Source of the DNA: Candidatus Melainabacteria bacterium
GTDB taxonomy: Bacteria > Actinomycetota > Actinomycetes > Mycobacteriales > Pseudonocardiaceae
Assembly: GCA_903970565.1 (NCBI GenBank)
Contig: CAJCJE010000190.1
Coordinates: 1 to 7,233 of the forward strand
Direction: 5' to 3'
Length of the DNA: 7,233 nt
Of the stretch, positions 1 through 6,351 are shown in pieces. A program made the position numbers and the translations under genes. The notes under the pieces were generated by a model. The model had not been told where the DNA came from, ran no database searches, and was given only the letters and a program-made list of their open reading frames with translations. Numbering within the stretch: position 1 is the stretch's first letter; every line of letters starts with the position of its first letter.

Positions 1-570
1 GGCCAGCAGCCGCGCCGCCCGCCGGTCGTCCACCGGGGTCGCAGCGGACCGGTCGGGGTGCAGGTCCACGCACCGAACCCCGGTCACCGCCGAGGTCTCG
101 CGCAGCACCGGACCGTCCGCCCCGTGCAGCACCAGCGTCACCGGGCGGCCCGGCATCCTGCGCAGCAGCGCACGCAGCCAGGCAAGCGACTCCTCGTCCA
201 GCCAGTGCGCCTCGCGGACGGTCAGCACCAGCGGGCCACGCGCGGACGCCGCCAGCACCTCGGTCATGCCGGGCAGGCCGTCGGTTTCGCCGCGCAGCAG
301 TGCCGTTTCGGTGGCGGGGGAGAGTTCGGGCAGGCCGCGCAGCAACTGGGCGATCACCGCCAGCGTCAGCTCCCGCTCGAGCGGACCCCCGCGCGCGGCC
401 AGCGCGGTGCCACCGGCCCCGGTGACGGCCAGCGGCACCGAATCCAGCAGCTCCTCGCCGGCCGAGCCCTCGACGGCGCCCGCGAAGATCCGGACCAGGG
501 TCGGGCCGCTGCCCGGCCCGGCTGCCAGCGCGTCGAGGGTGAGCGGTTCGGAGTTCGCCGTGATCACCAT
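1..570 (-). CDS. LAL-type (large ATP-binding) LuxR-family regulator, N-terminal part, degenerate ATPase motifs
   Basis: This frame is open from an ATG at 570-568 to the window edge: 190 residues with no stop, so the C-terminus (helical region and expected LuxR HTH) is missing. The layout follows the LAL regulator N-terminus. A P-loop-like segment at residues 17-24 (AGPGSGPT) is followed by an 'ALAARGGPLEREL...VIAQLL' block at about 56-77, which matches the family's 'LRARGSELEREL..GVVRQLL'. A Walker B-like strand then lies at 113-125 (PLVLTVREAHWLD), with EESLAWLRALLRR after it. The Walker A lysine is replaced by Pro23 and the first Walker B Asp by Arg119, so ATP hydrolysis is doubtful. The start overlaps the stop of the upstream regulator (ATGGTGA), implying translational coupling. 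A GGGGAG at 579-574 can serve as RBS; the GTG at codon 2 is an equally possible start. The family call rests on motif layout; the DNA-binding domain is not visible. Confidence 0.8.
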   Translation of the reverse strand, partial: MVITANSEPLTLDALAAGPGSGPTLVRIFAGAVEGSAGEELLDSVPLAVTGAGGTALAARGGPLERELTLAVIAQLLRGLPELSPATETALLRGETDGLPGMTEVLAASARGPLVLTVREAHWLDEESLAWLRALLRRMPGRPVTLVLHGADGPVLRETSAVTGVRCVDLHPDRSAATPVDDRRAARLLA

Positions 571-3422
571 GCGCTCCCCGGGATGTCCGGCGCGGGACGC
601 CGATGTGGGGACCGCGCGGTGTCGTAGCGGATCAGCGCGTGCGCAAGTTCGGTCCGGCCGCGCAGCCCGAGCTTGCGGTAGACGCTGGTCAGATGGTGTT
701 CGACGGTGCGCACCGTGACGAACAGCGAGTCCGCGACGCTCCGGTTGCTCATTCCGCGCGCGGCCAGCTCGGCCACCCGCCGTTCCCGGTCGGTCAGCAC
801 CGCGACCGGGGCCGCGCCGACGGACCGGTTGCGGCCACCCGCGCTGACCAGCGCGGAGCGGGCGGCGGCGGCCAGCACGTCTCGACCGCAGCGGGTCGCC
901 TCATCGACGCTGCGCCGCAACGTTTCCCTTGCCGCCACGGCATTCCCCTCGGCCAACTGGGCCCGACCGAGCAGGTACTGGGCGAAGACGTGGTCGGCGA
1001 CCGCGGTCGAGTCGGCCAGCGCGGCGACCGCGTCGGTGAGCAGTGCGACACCGACCCGGCCGCCCCGCACCACGCCGGCGGCCAGCAGGCTCAGCCCGCG
1101 CGCGCGTGGGGTGCGCCAGGCATCGGCCATCGCCGCGCCGTGCGCGAGGAGATCGCCGGCCTCCGCCGGGCGGCCGAGTTCGGCCAGCAGCCACGCGGCA
1201 TGTGCCCACCACGTCAGGAATATCGAGTGCTGCCAACCGGATTCGGTGATCAGTCGGCCGCAGGCCAGTGCGTTGGCCAGCGCCGACTCAAGGTCGCCGG
1301 TGGCGGCGGCGACGCGGCTGTGGGCGTTGAAGTACCAGGCCGCGATCAGGTCCCGGTTCGCCGAACCGTCCGAACCGGACAGTGTGGGCAGATGGATCTC
1401 GGCCAGCAGCGCCCGTGCCTGGCCGAGGTCGGCCCGATCGTGCTCGGCCAGCGCCACGGCCAACACGATCCTGGGCAGCGTGACCCGGTTGCCCCAGCTG
1501 CGTTCCGCCGAGCGGGACAGGGCCAGCCGGGCGTCCTGGACGGCCTCCGGTATCGCCCCGGTGTCCAGCCGGATCAGCGCCCTGACGGCCAGCGCGTGCA
1601 CCGTGTTCCAGTGCACCGCGTTGTCCTCGTTGTAGGCCACGGCGGCATCCAGCGTGCGCAGCGCCTCGGCGGTCTCGCCGCCGTAGGCGAGGGTCAGCGC
1701 CGAGGTGAGTGTCGCCCAACCCGGCAGCACGCCCGGAATGTCCAGCGTCCGCCGGGCCAGGGTGAGCGCGGCCGGCACCGACGCCGCCCGCAAGCCGGCC
1801 GATGCGGTCAGCATGGCCAGCAGCTGCCGCTGGGTCGGCGCGTCGACCGGGGCCGGGGTGAGCGCGGCGACGGTCGCGTGCGCGTCGGTGAGCGCGGCCG
1901 AATCCGTTGACCTGGCAAGGATTCGGGTCGCGTCGAGGAGGGCGGCCAGCGTCGGATCGGCGCGGCCGGGGTCGGCAGCGGCCTCGGCGGCCAGTTCGAC
2001 GTCGATGGCGTCCAGCACGTCGGCCATCCGCCGAGCGGCCGGGCAGCTGCGCCGCACCGACAGGTAGGCCACCACGAACCGCACGGCGAGCCCGGCCCTG
2101 GCCCGGACCTCTGTGTGCCGGGCCAGCACCGCGCGCAGCATCTCCAGCGCGCCGAACGGGTCCGCGTCGGCCAACGACTGGGCCAGCCGGATCTGGATCT
2201 CCGCCTGATCGGGCCGGGTACCCAGATACAGCCTCGGCTGCTGGCCGCCCGCGATCGGCCCGTCCGCCCGCTCCGCCCGCACCAGCAGCTGCCGGGCCAC
2301 GTCCGCGCTCGGCGATCCGGTACTCAGCAGCAGCTCCGCAGCCCGGCCCCGCAGCGCCTCCGAACGGGGAAAGCCGAGGTCGGCGAGTACGGCCGCGCGG
2401 ACCACGTCCAGTCGATAGTCGGCCGGCTCACCGCACAGCACGCCCGCCGCGCGCAGCACCTCGACAGCCGGTTGCACCGAGGCGAGCGGGATGTCGGCCA
2501 GCGCGGCGACCACCTCGACTCGGGCCGGCCCGAGCACCGCTATCGCCTCGGCGGTCTCGACCAGGTTCGGCGTCCGGCCGGCGAGCATCATGTCCATCAT
2601 GCTCAGCACGATGTCCGAGCCGAGCGCCTCCACCTGCCGCGCGCCGGCCTCGTCGGCGCGCGGCAGGTGGAGGCGCAACCGGCTCAGCAACCGTGCCAGC
2701 AGCAGCGGATTGCCGCCGGTACAGGCGGCGACGCGGTCGGCGAACTCCGCGTCCACCGGCGCGCCGAGCGCCTGTTCGATCATGGCCAGCTGGTCCGACC
2801 CGCTCAGCGGGCCGAGATCGATGCTCAGTGGCTGCTGCCCGGCCAACAGGTCCGCCAGGGCCCGGCCGGCGACCGGCGGGACATCGGAACGCAGGGCCAG
2901 CACGACCATCAGCGAGAGCCGGGCCGCGCGGCGCAGCAGGAAGTCCAGCCACCGCAGCGACTCCTCGTCGCAGAGCGCGGCATTGTCGACGACGAGGACC
3001 AGCGGCGCGGTCGTGGCGAGTTCGACGATCTGCCGGTGCATCGACTGCATCAACGGGTAGTCGGCCTGATAGGTCGCGTCCGGGGTCGGGGCCGACGTCT
3101 CGGCCGGAGCCGGAGTCGAGGGCTCGGTCGGGGCCGGGGTCTTCGTCGGGTTCGGGGGTTCGGCGGCGAGCAGTCGACGCGCCGCGCCGTACCGGACGGC
3201 CGGTGCCGCGCACTCGGTGCGCAGCACGAGGTGCCCGGCCCGGTCGCAACCGGCGAGCATCTGGTCGAGCAGCGTGGTCTTGCCGATCCCGGCCGGCCCG
3301 CGCAGCACCGCGAGCCGGCTGCCCGCCGCGCCGGACGCGGCCGGCGCGCACAACCCGGCCAGTGCCTCGGCCCGGTTGCCCGGCTCCGAGCGATGCTGCT
3401 CGTCGCGTGCCGTCTGGCGCAC
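564..3422 (-). CDS. LAL-type LuxR-family transcriptional regulator (AAA ATPase plus C-terminal HTH)
   Basis: This is a 952-residue protein, a normal length for LAL regulators (about 900-1000). The N-terminal ATPase domain has a clean Walker A at residues 42-49 (GPAGIGKT), a Walker B-like strand at 141-147 (LVLVVDN) followed by DEESLRWL, and the family 'TGGNPLLL' motif at about 235-242. A long alanine/leucine-rich helical, TPR-like region fills about 270-870. A LuxR/GerE HTH at about 876-937 begins LTDRERRVAELAARGMSN and contains the TVRTVEHHLTSVYRKLG recognition segment. Such proteins use ATP/ligand-dependent oligomerisation to activate transcription, often of antibiotic or sugar-utilisation genes; the target here is unknown. 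The GTG start at 3422 is supported by AGGAGG at 3436-3431, eight bases upstream. Oddities are Asn147 where the family usually has a second acidic residue, a Pro/Thr-rich insert at about 88-116, and a perfect inverted repeat at 2624-2676. The stop overlaps the next regulator's start. Confidence 0.95.
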   Translation of the reverse strand: MRQTARDEQHRSEPGNRAEALAGLCAPAASGAAGSRLAVLRGPAGIGKTTLLDQMLAGCDRAGHLVLRTECAAPAVRYGAARRLLAAEPPNPTKTPAPTEPSTPAPAETSAPTPDATYQADYPLMQSMHRQIVELATTAPLVLVVDNAALCDEESLRWLDFLLRRAARLSLMVVLALRSDVPPVAGRALADLLAGQQPLSIDLGPLSGSDQLAMIEQALGAPVDAEFADRVAACTGGNPLLLARLLSRLRLHLPRADEAGARQVEALGSDIVLSMMDMMLAGRTPNLVETAEAIAVLGPARVEVVAALADIPLASVQPAVEVLRAAGVLCGEPADYRLDVVRAAVLADLGFPRSEALRGRAAELLLSTGSPSADVARQLLVRAERADGPIAGGQQPRLYLGTRPDQAEIQIRLAQSLADADPFGALEMLRAVLARHTEVRARAGLAVRFVVAYLSVRRSCPAARRMADVLDAIDVELAAEAAADPGRADPTLAALLDATRILARSTDSAALTDAHATVAALTPAPVDAPTQRQLLAMLTASAGLRAASVPAALTLARRTLDIPGVLPGWATLTSALTLAYGGETAEALRTLDAAVAYNEDNAVHWNTVHALAVRALIRLDTGAIPEAVQDARLALSRSAERSWGNRVTLPRIVLAVALAEHDRADLGQARALLAEIHLPTLSGSDGSANRDLIAAWYFNAHSRVAAATGDLESALANALACGRLITESGWQHSIFLTWWAHAAWLLAELGRPAEAGDLLAHGAAMADAWRTPRARGLSLLAAGVVRGGRVGVALLTDAVAALADSTAVADHVFAQYLLGRAQLAEGNAVAARETLRRSVDEATRCGRDVLAAAARSALVSAGGRNRSVGAAPVAVLTDRERRVAELAARGMSNRSVADSLFVTVRTVEHHLTSVYRKLGLRGRTELAHALIRYDTARSPHRRPAPDIPGSAW
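2624..2676. repeat. Perfect 23-bp inverted repeat inside the LAL regulator gene
   Basis: The arms 2624-2646 and 2654-2676 are perfect reverse complements, each beginning or ending with GCGCCTCCACC or its complement, around a 7-base loop (GCCTCGT). I checked all 23 pairs base by base. The repeat is within coding sequence for about residues 249-267 (LRLHLPRADEAGARQVEAL) and does not disturb the frame. The transcript would form a very stable GC-rich hairpin. There is no T-run after it on the minus strand, so it is not a textbook terminator. Confidence 0.9.
3075..3161 (-). repeat. Low-complexity Pro/Thr/Ala/Glu-rich coding segment
   Basis: Residues about 88-116 of the LAL regulator form a low-complexity stretch built from Pro, Thr, Ala, Glu and Ser (for example KTPAPTEPSTPAPAETSAP). 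The DNA shows degenerate tandem repeats of a GGTCGGGGCCG-like unit. It sits between Walker A and Walker B, where LAL proteins normally have structured ATPase sequence, and is probably a flexible insert created by repeat slippage. Confidence 0.7.
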
Positions 3423-3430
3423 GCCGGCTC

Positions 3431-3436
3431 CCTCCT
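3431..3436 (-). promoter_or_regulatory. Ribosome binding site fixing the GTG start of the LAL regulator
   Basis: AGGAGG on the minus strand lies eight bases before the GTG at 3422-3420. It is a near-perfect Shine-Dalgarno sequence at good spacing, and it decides the non-ATG start of the 952-residue regulator. Confidence 0.8.
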
Positions 3437-3477
3437 GGGGCCTGGGTTGATCTGGTCGTCCTCGCCTCGACAGAGCC

Positions 3478-3495
3478 GGTTCGACTGCTCGAACC
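3478..3495. repeat. Perfect 7-bp inverted repeat, candidate operator
   Basis: GGTTCGA-CTGC-TCGAACC is a perfect 7-bp inverted repeat with a 4-base centre. It overlaps the candidate -10 hexamer and predicted transcription start of the regulator gene, where a bound protein would affect initiation. It could instead act as a small hairpin at the 5' end of the leader. Dimeric HTH regulators commonly bind such dyads; the ligand here is unknown. Confidence 0.5.
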
Positions 3496-3521
3496 TAGCG
3501 CGCCGGGGATGGCGCGTCACA
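3492..3521 (-). promoter_or_regulatory. Candidate sigma-70-type promoter of the LAL regulator gene
   Basis: On the minus strand, TGTGAC (3521-3516) and TAGGTT (3497-3492) are separated by 18 bases. TAGGTT fits the actinomycete -10 pattern TAnnnT; TGTGAC is a modest -35 match. Transcription would start near 3485, leaving a leader of about 63 nt with the RBS at its end. The assignment comes from pattern and spacing only. Just upstream (about 3520-3560) is the AT-richest patch of the gap. Confidence 0.35.
3499..3516. repeat. Perfect 6-bp inverted repeat within the promoter spacer
   Basis: CGCGCC-GGGGAT-GGCGCG is a perfect 6-bp inverted repeat with a 6-base centre. It lies almost entirely between the candidate -35 and -10 elements, three bases from the neighbouring GGTTCGA dyad. 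Its GC-only arms make chance occurrence more likely than for the neighbour. Confidence 0.35.
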
Positions 3522-3620
3522 TGTTCTATCAAGCCACTAACTATGACTTGGCCGAAACGGGATCGGTTCGGGCGCAAGGCGTCTCGGCGATGGTCGACCC
3601 TGCCTGCGCGGGTAACGAAT

Positions 3621-3652
3621 CGGTCGCGAATCCGGTTGCGGACAGCGGTTGC
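3621..3652. repeat. Three iterated CGGT(T/C)GC motifs
   Basis: Copies lie at 3621-3627 (CGGTCGC), 3633-3639 (CGGTTGC) and 3646-3652 (CGGTTGC), so their starts are 12 and 13 bases apart, near one helical turn. They run up to the stop codon of the oxidoreductase gene, at the far upstream end of the gap before the LAL regulator. Direct repeats at this spacing may bind a protein on one DNA face. No function is shown, and no terminator hairpin is apparent here for the oxidoreductase transcript. Confidence 0.4.
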
Positions 3653-4573
3653 TCAGTCGCGGTCCGGGGCGAGGCCGCGCAGAATCTCCTCGGCCCGTTC
3701 GGTGGCCGCACGCGGGTCCGCCGCCGGGTTGCCGACCAGCGGGTCCCAGTTCAGGTCATAGAACAGCTCGGTGACGCCCTGCTCGGCCAGCCAGGCCACG
3801 TCCGCGCGGATCTGCTCGTAGGAGCCGGTCAGGCGCTGCCGGGTGCCGTCCTCGCTCTCCGGCTTGCCGACCTTGACCACCCCTCGGCAGATGATCCGCA
3901 GCTCGGCCGGGTTCCGGCCGGCCTCTTCGGCGGCGGCATGGATGGTGGCGATCTGACCGCTGATCCCGGTGAGGTCGGTGCCGCTGCTGCTCAGCCACCC
4001 CTCCGCGAGCCGGCCCGCCCTGGCCAGCGCGGCCGGCACGACCCCGCCCAGCAACACCGGGGGACCGGGCTGCTGTACGGGTTTGGGCTCCATCCGGCTG
4101 GCCGGCACCGTGTAGAACTCGCCGCTGAACTCACTGACCTCATCCGCCCAGAGGGTGCGCAGCACGCGCAGGTACTCCTCGGTGCGCGCACCGCGCCGGG
4201 CCTGGGAACCGCCGGTCGCGGTGAACTCGGCGGCCGACCAGCCGGTGCCGAGACCGAGATCCAGCCGTCCGCCGGAGAGCAGGTCCAGGGTCGCGGCCTG
4301 TTTGGCGAGATAGGCCGGGGACACGAACGGCAGATTCAGGATGGCCACGCCGAGCCGGATACGCGAGGTGCGGGCCGCCGCGAAACTCAGCGCCACCAGC
4401 GGATCGAGCACGCTCTGGTACACCGGCGCCAGTTCCTGGTCGGTGCCGACCAGCAGCCGCTGGAAGGTCCACAACGAGGCATAACCCAGTTCCTCGGCCT
4501 GCTCGGCGAACCGCGCGAGATTGGCAGCGCTCGCCCAGGAACCCGAAACCGGCGCACCGAACCCGATCTTCAT
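3653..4573 (-). CDS. LLM-class (luciferase-like) oxidoreductase, probably F420-dependent
   Basis: From the ATG at 4573 the protein has 306 residues and begins MKIGFGAPVSGSWA, typical of the bacterial luciferase-like TIM-barrel family, probably the Rv2161c-like F420-dependent subgroup. Recognisable blocks are AEELGYASLWTFQRLLVG, DPLVALSFAAARTSRIRLGVAILNLPF, AKQAATLDLLSGGRLDLGLGTGW, RRGARTEEYLRVLRTLW and PPVLLGG. These enzymes transfer hydride or oxygen using reduced F420 or FMN in the cytoplasm; the substrate cannot be read from sequence. An in-frame GTG at 4579 would add two residues (MDM...). I prefer the ATG because MKIGFG is the usual family N-terminus; the RBS is weak for either. The gene lies 37 bases after the YjbR-like gene on the same strand, suggesting cotranscription. 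F420 versus FMN use is inferred from family resemblance only. Confidence 0.92.
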   Translation of the reverse strand: MKIGFGAPVSGSWASAANLARFAEQAEELGYASLWTFQRLLVGTDQELAPVYQSVLDPLVALSFAAARTSRIRLGVAILNLPFVSPAYLAKQAATLDLLSGGRLDLGLGTGWSAAEFTATGGSQARRGARTEEYLRVLRTLWADEVSEFSGEFYTVPASRMEPKPVQQPGPPVLLGGVVPAALARAGRLAEGWLSSSGTDLTGISGQIATIHAAAEEAGRNPAELRIICRGVVKVGKPESEDGTRQRLTGSYEQIRADVAWLAEQGVTELFYDLNWDPLVGNPAADPRAATERAEEILRGLAPDRD

Positions 4574-4610
4574 GTCCACAGCCTACGACCGTGGCATCCC
4601 CGCTGCTGGA

Positions 4611-5000
4611 TCACGGCGTGGTGGTATCGGACCTTCCGGTCGGACCGGACCCGGTGGTGCCGGCGCGGTCTGCCGCGAACTCGCGGGCCAGCCTGCTGGG
4701 CGCCTTGCGCAGCCAGGCTTCGGTGAGCAGTTCGGTCAGCAGCTCGACCGGGGCGGCGGGCAGGGCCACCAGCACGCAGGCCACACGTTTGCCCCAGTAG
4801 AACTCGGTACAGGCGTCGGGACACTCGGCGACGGCGGCGCGGATCTCGCCCTCCTCGACCATGATCCGCAGGTGCTCCTCGTCGGGCACGGTGGCGAAGA
4901 CCTTGCCGCGAATCCGGAACGAGGCCATGCCGTGGTGATCCTGTTCGGTGGCCTCCGGCAGTGCCAGCGCCACCGCGCGGGCCTGGTCGAGATCGCTCAT
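4611..5000 (-). CDS. MmcQ/YjbR family protein
   Basis: This 129-residue protein starts MSDLDQARAVALALPEATEQDHHGMASFRIRGKVFATV. The N-terminal helix, 'LALPEATE..HHGMASFRI.GKVFAT' and the later 'EFYWGKRVACVLVAL' strand match the MmcQ/YjbR (DUF419) family. This small CyaY-like fold is often annotated as DNA-binding, but its biochemical role is poorly established. The ATG at 5000 is chosen because GGGAGG lies about ten bases upstream; the 25 extra in-frame codons beyond it have no such support. The last 20 or so residues are a Gly/Thr/Ser-rich tail. It is the first gene of a likely two-gene unit with the LLM oxidoreductase and is divergent from the serine hydrolase gene, so its promoter should lie within 5001-5104. 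Confidence 0.9.
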   Translation of the reverse strand: MSDLDQARAVALALPEATEQDHHGMASFRIRGKVFATVPDEEHLRIMVEEGEIRAAVAECPDACTEFYWGKRVACVLVALPAAPVELLTELLTEAWLRKAPSRLAREFAADRAGTTGSGPTGRSDTTTP

Positions 5001-5104
5001 CCGCCGCGTACCTCCCTGTCCGGCTACCGGGTGGTCAGCCTCGCGTCCGAGCGCCGTCCGCGCAAGCGGGTTCACCCCCCGGTCCTGTCATGGACAATGG
5101 AGGC
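5001..5104. promoter_or_regulatory. Divergent intergenic region between the YjbR-like and serine hydrolase genes
   Basis: This 104-bp gap must hold the promoters of both divergent genes unless they start inside coding DNA. On the plus strand, TTCACC (5071-5076) and GACAAT (5093-5098) are 16 bases apart. The latter ends six bases before the ATG at 5105, an arrangement that would give a leaderless transcript. On the minus strand only the YjbR RBS (GGGAGG, about 5010-5016) is clear; I could not pick out a convincing -10/-35 pair. Confidence 0.4.
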
Positions 5105-6343
5105 ATGGTGGAGAACGCGAGGCTGACGGTGGAGGTCGAGCCGGCCGAGGTCGGGTTCGACAAGGAGCGGCTGGCCCGGATCGACGAGCATTTCGGTCGT
5201 TATGTCGACGACGGCCGACTGGCCGGGTGGCAGGCGGTGGTCACCCGGCGCGGGAAGGTCGTGCACTCGGCGCTGGCCGGGCTGCGGGATGCCGAGGCCG
5301 GGCTGCCGACCACCGAGGACACCCGCTGGCGGATCTACTCGATGTCCAAGCCGATCACCTCGGTCGCGGCGATGATGCTGTGGGAGCGGGGACTGTTCGA
5401 ACTCACCGACCCGATCTCGCGCTGGCTGCCCGCGTTCGCCGACGTCACGGTGTACGTGAAGGGCAGCGCGGCCAAACCACTGACCATGCCGACCCCGGAA
5501 CCGATCCGCATCTGGCACCTGCTCACCCACACCGCCGGCCTCACCTACGGATTCCACCACGCCCACCCGGTCGACGAGATGTACCGGGCCGCCGGGTTCG
5601 AGTGGGCCACGCCCAAGGGCCTGGACCTCGCCGGCTGCGTGGACGCCCTGGCCGCGCTGCCGCTGGTGCACGTGCCGGGCGCGGAATGGAACTACAGCCA
5701 CGCGACCGACGTGCTCGGCAGGCTGATCGAGGTGGTCAGCGGCCAGAACCTGGCGGAGTTCTTCGCCGAACACATCCTCGGCCCGCTCGGGATGACGCAG
5801 ACCGGTTTCCAGACCGACGACCCCGACCTGCTCGCCGCCCTCTACACCGTGCACCCGCGTACCGGCGCCAGGGTCCGCGCCGAGGAGGCCGGCCGGGCCG
5901 CGCTCTCGCCACCGGACTGGTTGTCCGGCGGTGGGGGGCTGGTCTCGACCGCGCGTGACTACCACCGGTTCACCCAACTGCTGCTGCGCGGCGGTGAACT
6001 GGACGGCGTCCGGCTGCTCGGTTCACGCACGGTCGCCTACATGGGCCGCAACCATCTGCCCGGCGGGGTCGACCTGGAACAGTTCGGCCGCCCGCTGTTC
6101 GCGGAGGCGCCGTTCAACGGCGTCGGTTTCGGCCTCGGCTTCTCGGTCGTGCAGGACCCGGCCGCCTACCGGACCACGGTCAGCGTGGGGGAGATGGCCT
6201 GGGGCGGGGCGGCGAGCACCGCCTTCTGGGTCGACCCGGCCGAGGAGATCACCGCGCTGTTCTTCACCCAGTTGCTGCCCTCCAGCGTCCATCCGATCCG
6301 CAGCCAGCTGCGCGGACTGGTGTACCAGGCACTGGTGGACTGA
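5105..6343 (+). CDS. Serine hydrolase, class C beta-lactamase fold (family VIII esterase-like)
   Basis: This is a 412-residue protein. The catalytic motif S79-M-S-K82 (YSMSKPITSVAAMMLWERG) provides nucleophile and lysine base. Y197-S-H in 'GAEWNYSHATDVLGRLIEVVSG' is the second motif, and 'WGGAASTAFWVDP' at 366-378 takes the place of the beta-lactamase KTG, as in family VIII carboxylesterases and LovD-like acyltransferases. Supporting blocks are HLLTHTAGLTYGF (138-150), ILGPLGMTQTGF and WLSGGGGLVSTARDYHRF. Length and motifs suggest an esterase or acyltransferase rather than a true beta-lactamase; the substrate is unknown. There is no signal peptide, so it is probably cytoplasmic. The start is uncertain: ATG 5105 has GGAGG only one base away, the next codon (GTG 5108) sits four bases from it, and ATG 5090 is also in frame. 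A strong hairpin follows the stop. Confidence 0.93.
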   Translation: MVENARLTVEVEPAEVGFDKERLARIDEHFGRYVDDGRLAGWQAVVTRRGKVVHSALAGLRDAEAGLPTTEDTRWRIYSMSKPITSVAAMMLWERGLFELTDPISRWLPAFADVTVYVKGSAAKPLTMPTPEPIRIWHLLTHTAGLTYGFHHAHPVDEMYRAAGFEWATPKGLDLAGCVDALAALPLVHVPGAEWNYSHATDVLGRLIEVVSGQNLAEFFAEHILGPLGMTQTGFQTDDPDLLAALYTVHPRTGARVRAEEAGRAALSPPDWLSGGGGLVSTARDYHRFTQLLLRGGELDGVRLLGSRTVAYMGRNHLPGGVDLEQFGRPLFAEAPFNGVGFGLGFSVVQDPAAYRTTVSVGEMAWGGAASTAFWVDPAEEITALFFTQLLPSSVHPIRSQLRGLVYQALVD

Positions 6344-6351
6344 GTGCTCGG

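Noticed and set aside
603..1910. Plus-strand 435-codon frame opposite the LAL regulator HTH and helical region
   Set aside because: It has the Gln/Arg/Gly-rich composition typical of an antisense shadow, and the opposite strand encodes an unmistakable LuxR HTH.
3423..3652. Small gene or tRNA in the gap upstream of the LAL regulator
   Set aside because: I found no cloverleaf-like arms with a T-loop pattern and no frame with both an RBS and non-shadow composition; only regulatory-looking repeats are seen.
1907..4726. Very long plus-strand frame (939 codons) antisense to the regulator and oxidoreductase
   Set aside because: Its product is Arg/Pro/Ala-rich low-complexity sequence with no domain, crosses two well-supported minus-strand genes, and is the expected mirror of GC-biased third positions.
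5001..5075. N-terminal extension of the YjbR-like protein to 5075
   Set aside because: The extra 25 residues have no family similarity, and a good GGGAGG RBS precedes the internal ATG at 5000.
5086..5096. TGTC-ATG-GACA dyad near the serine hydrolase start as an operator
   Set aside because: Arms of four bases are too short to separate from chance without conservation data.
5072..5977. Minus-strand 301-codon frame opposite the serine hydrolase
   Set aside because: The plus strand carries SMSK, YSH and WGG motifs in order; the antisense product shows no recognisable family.
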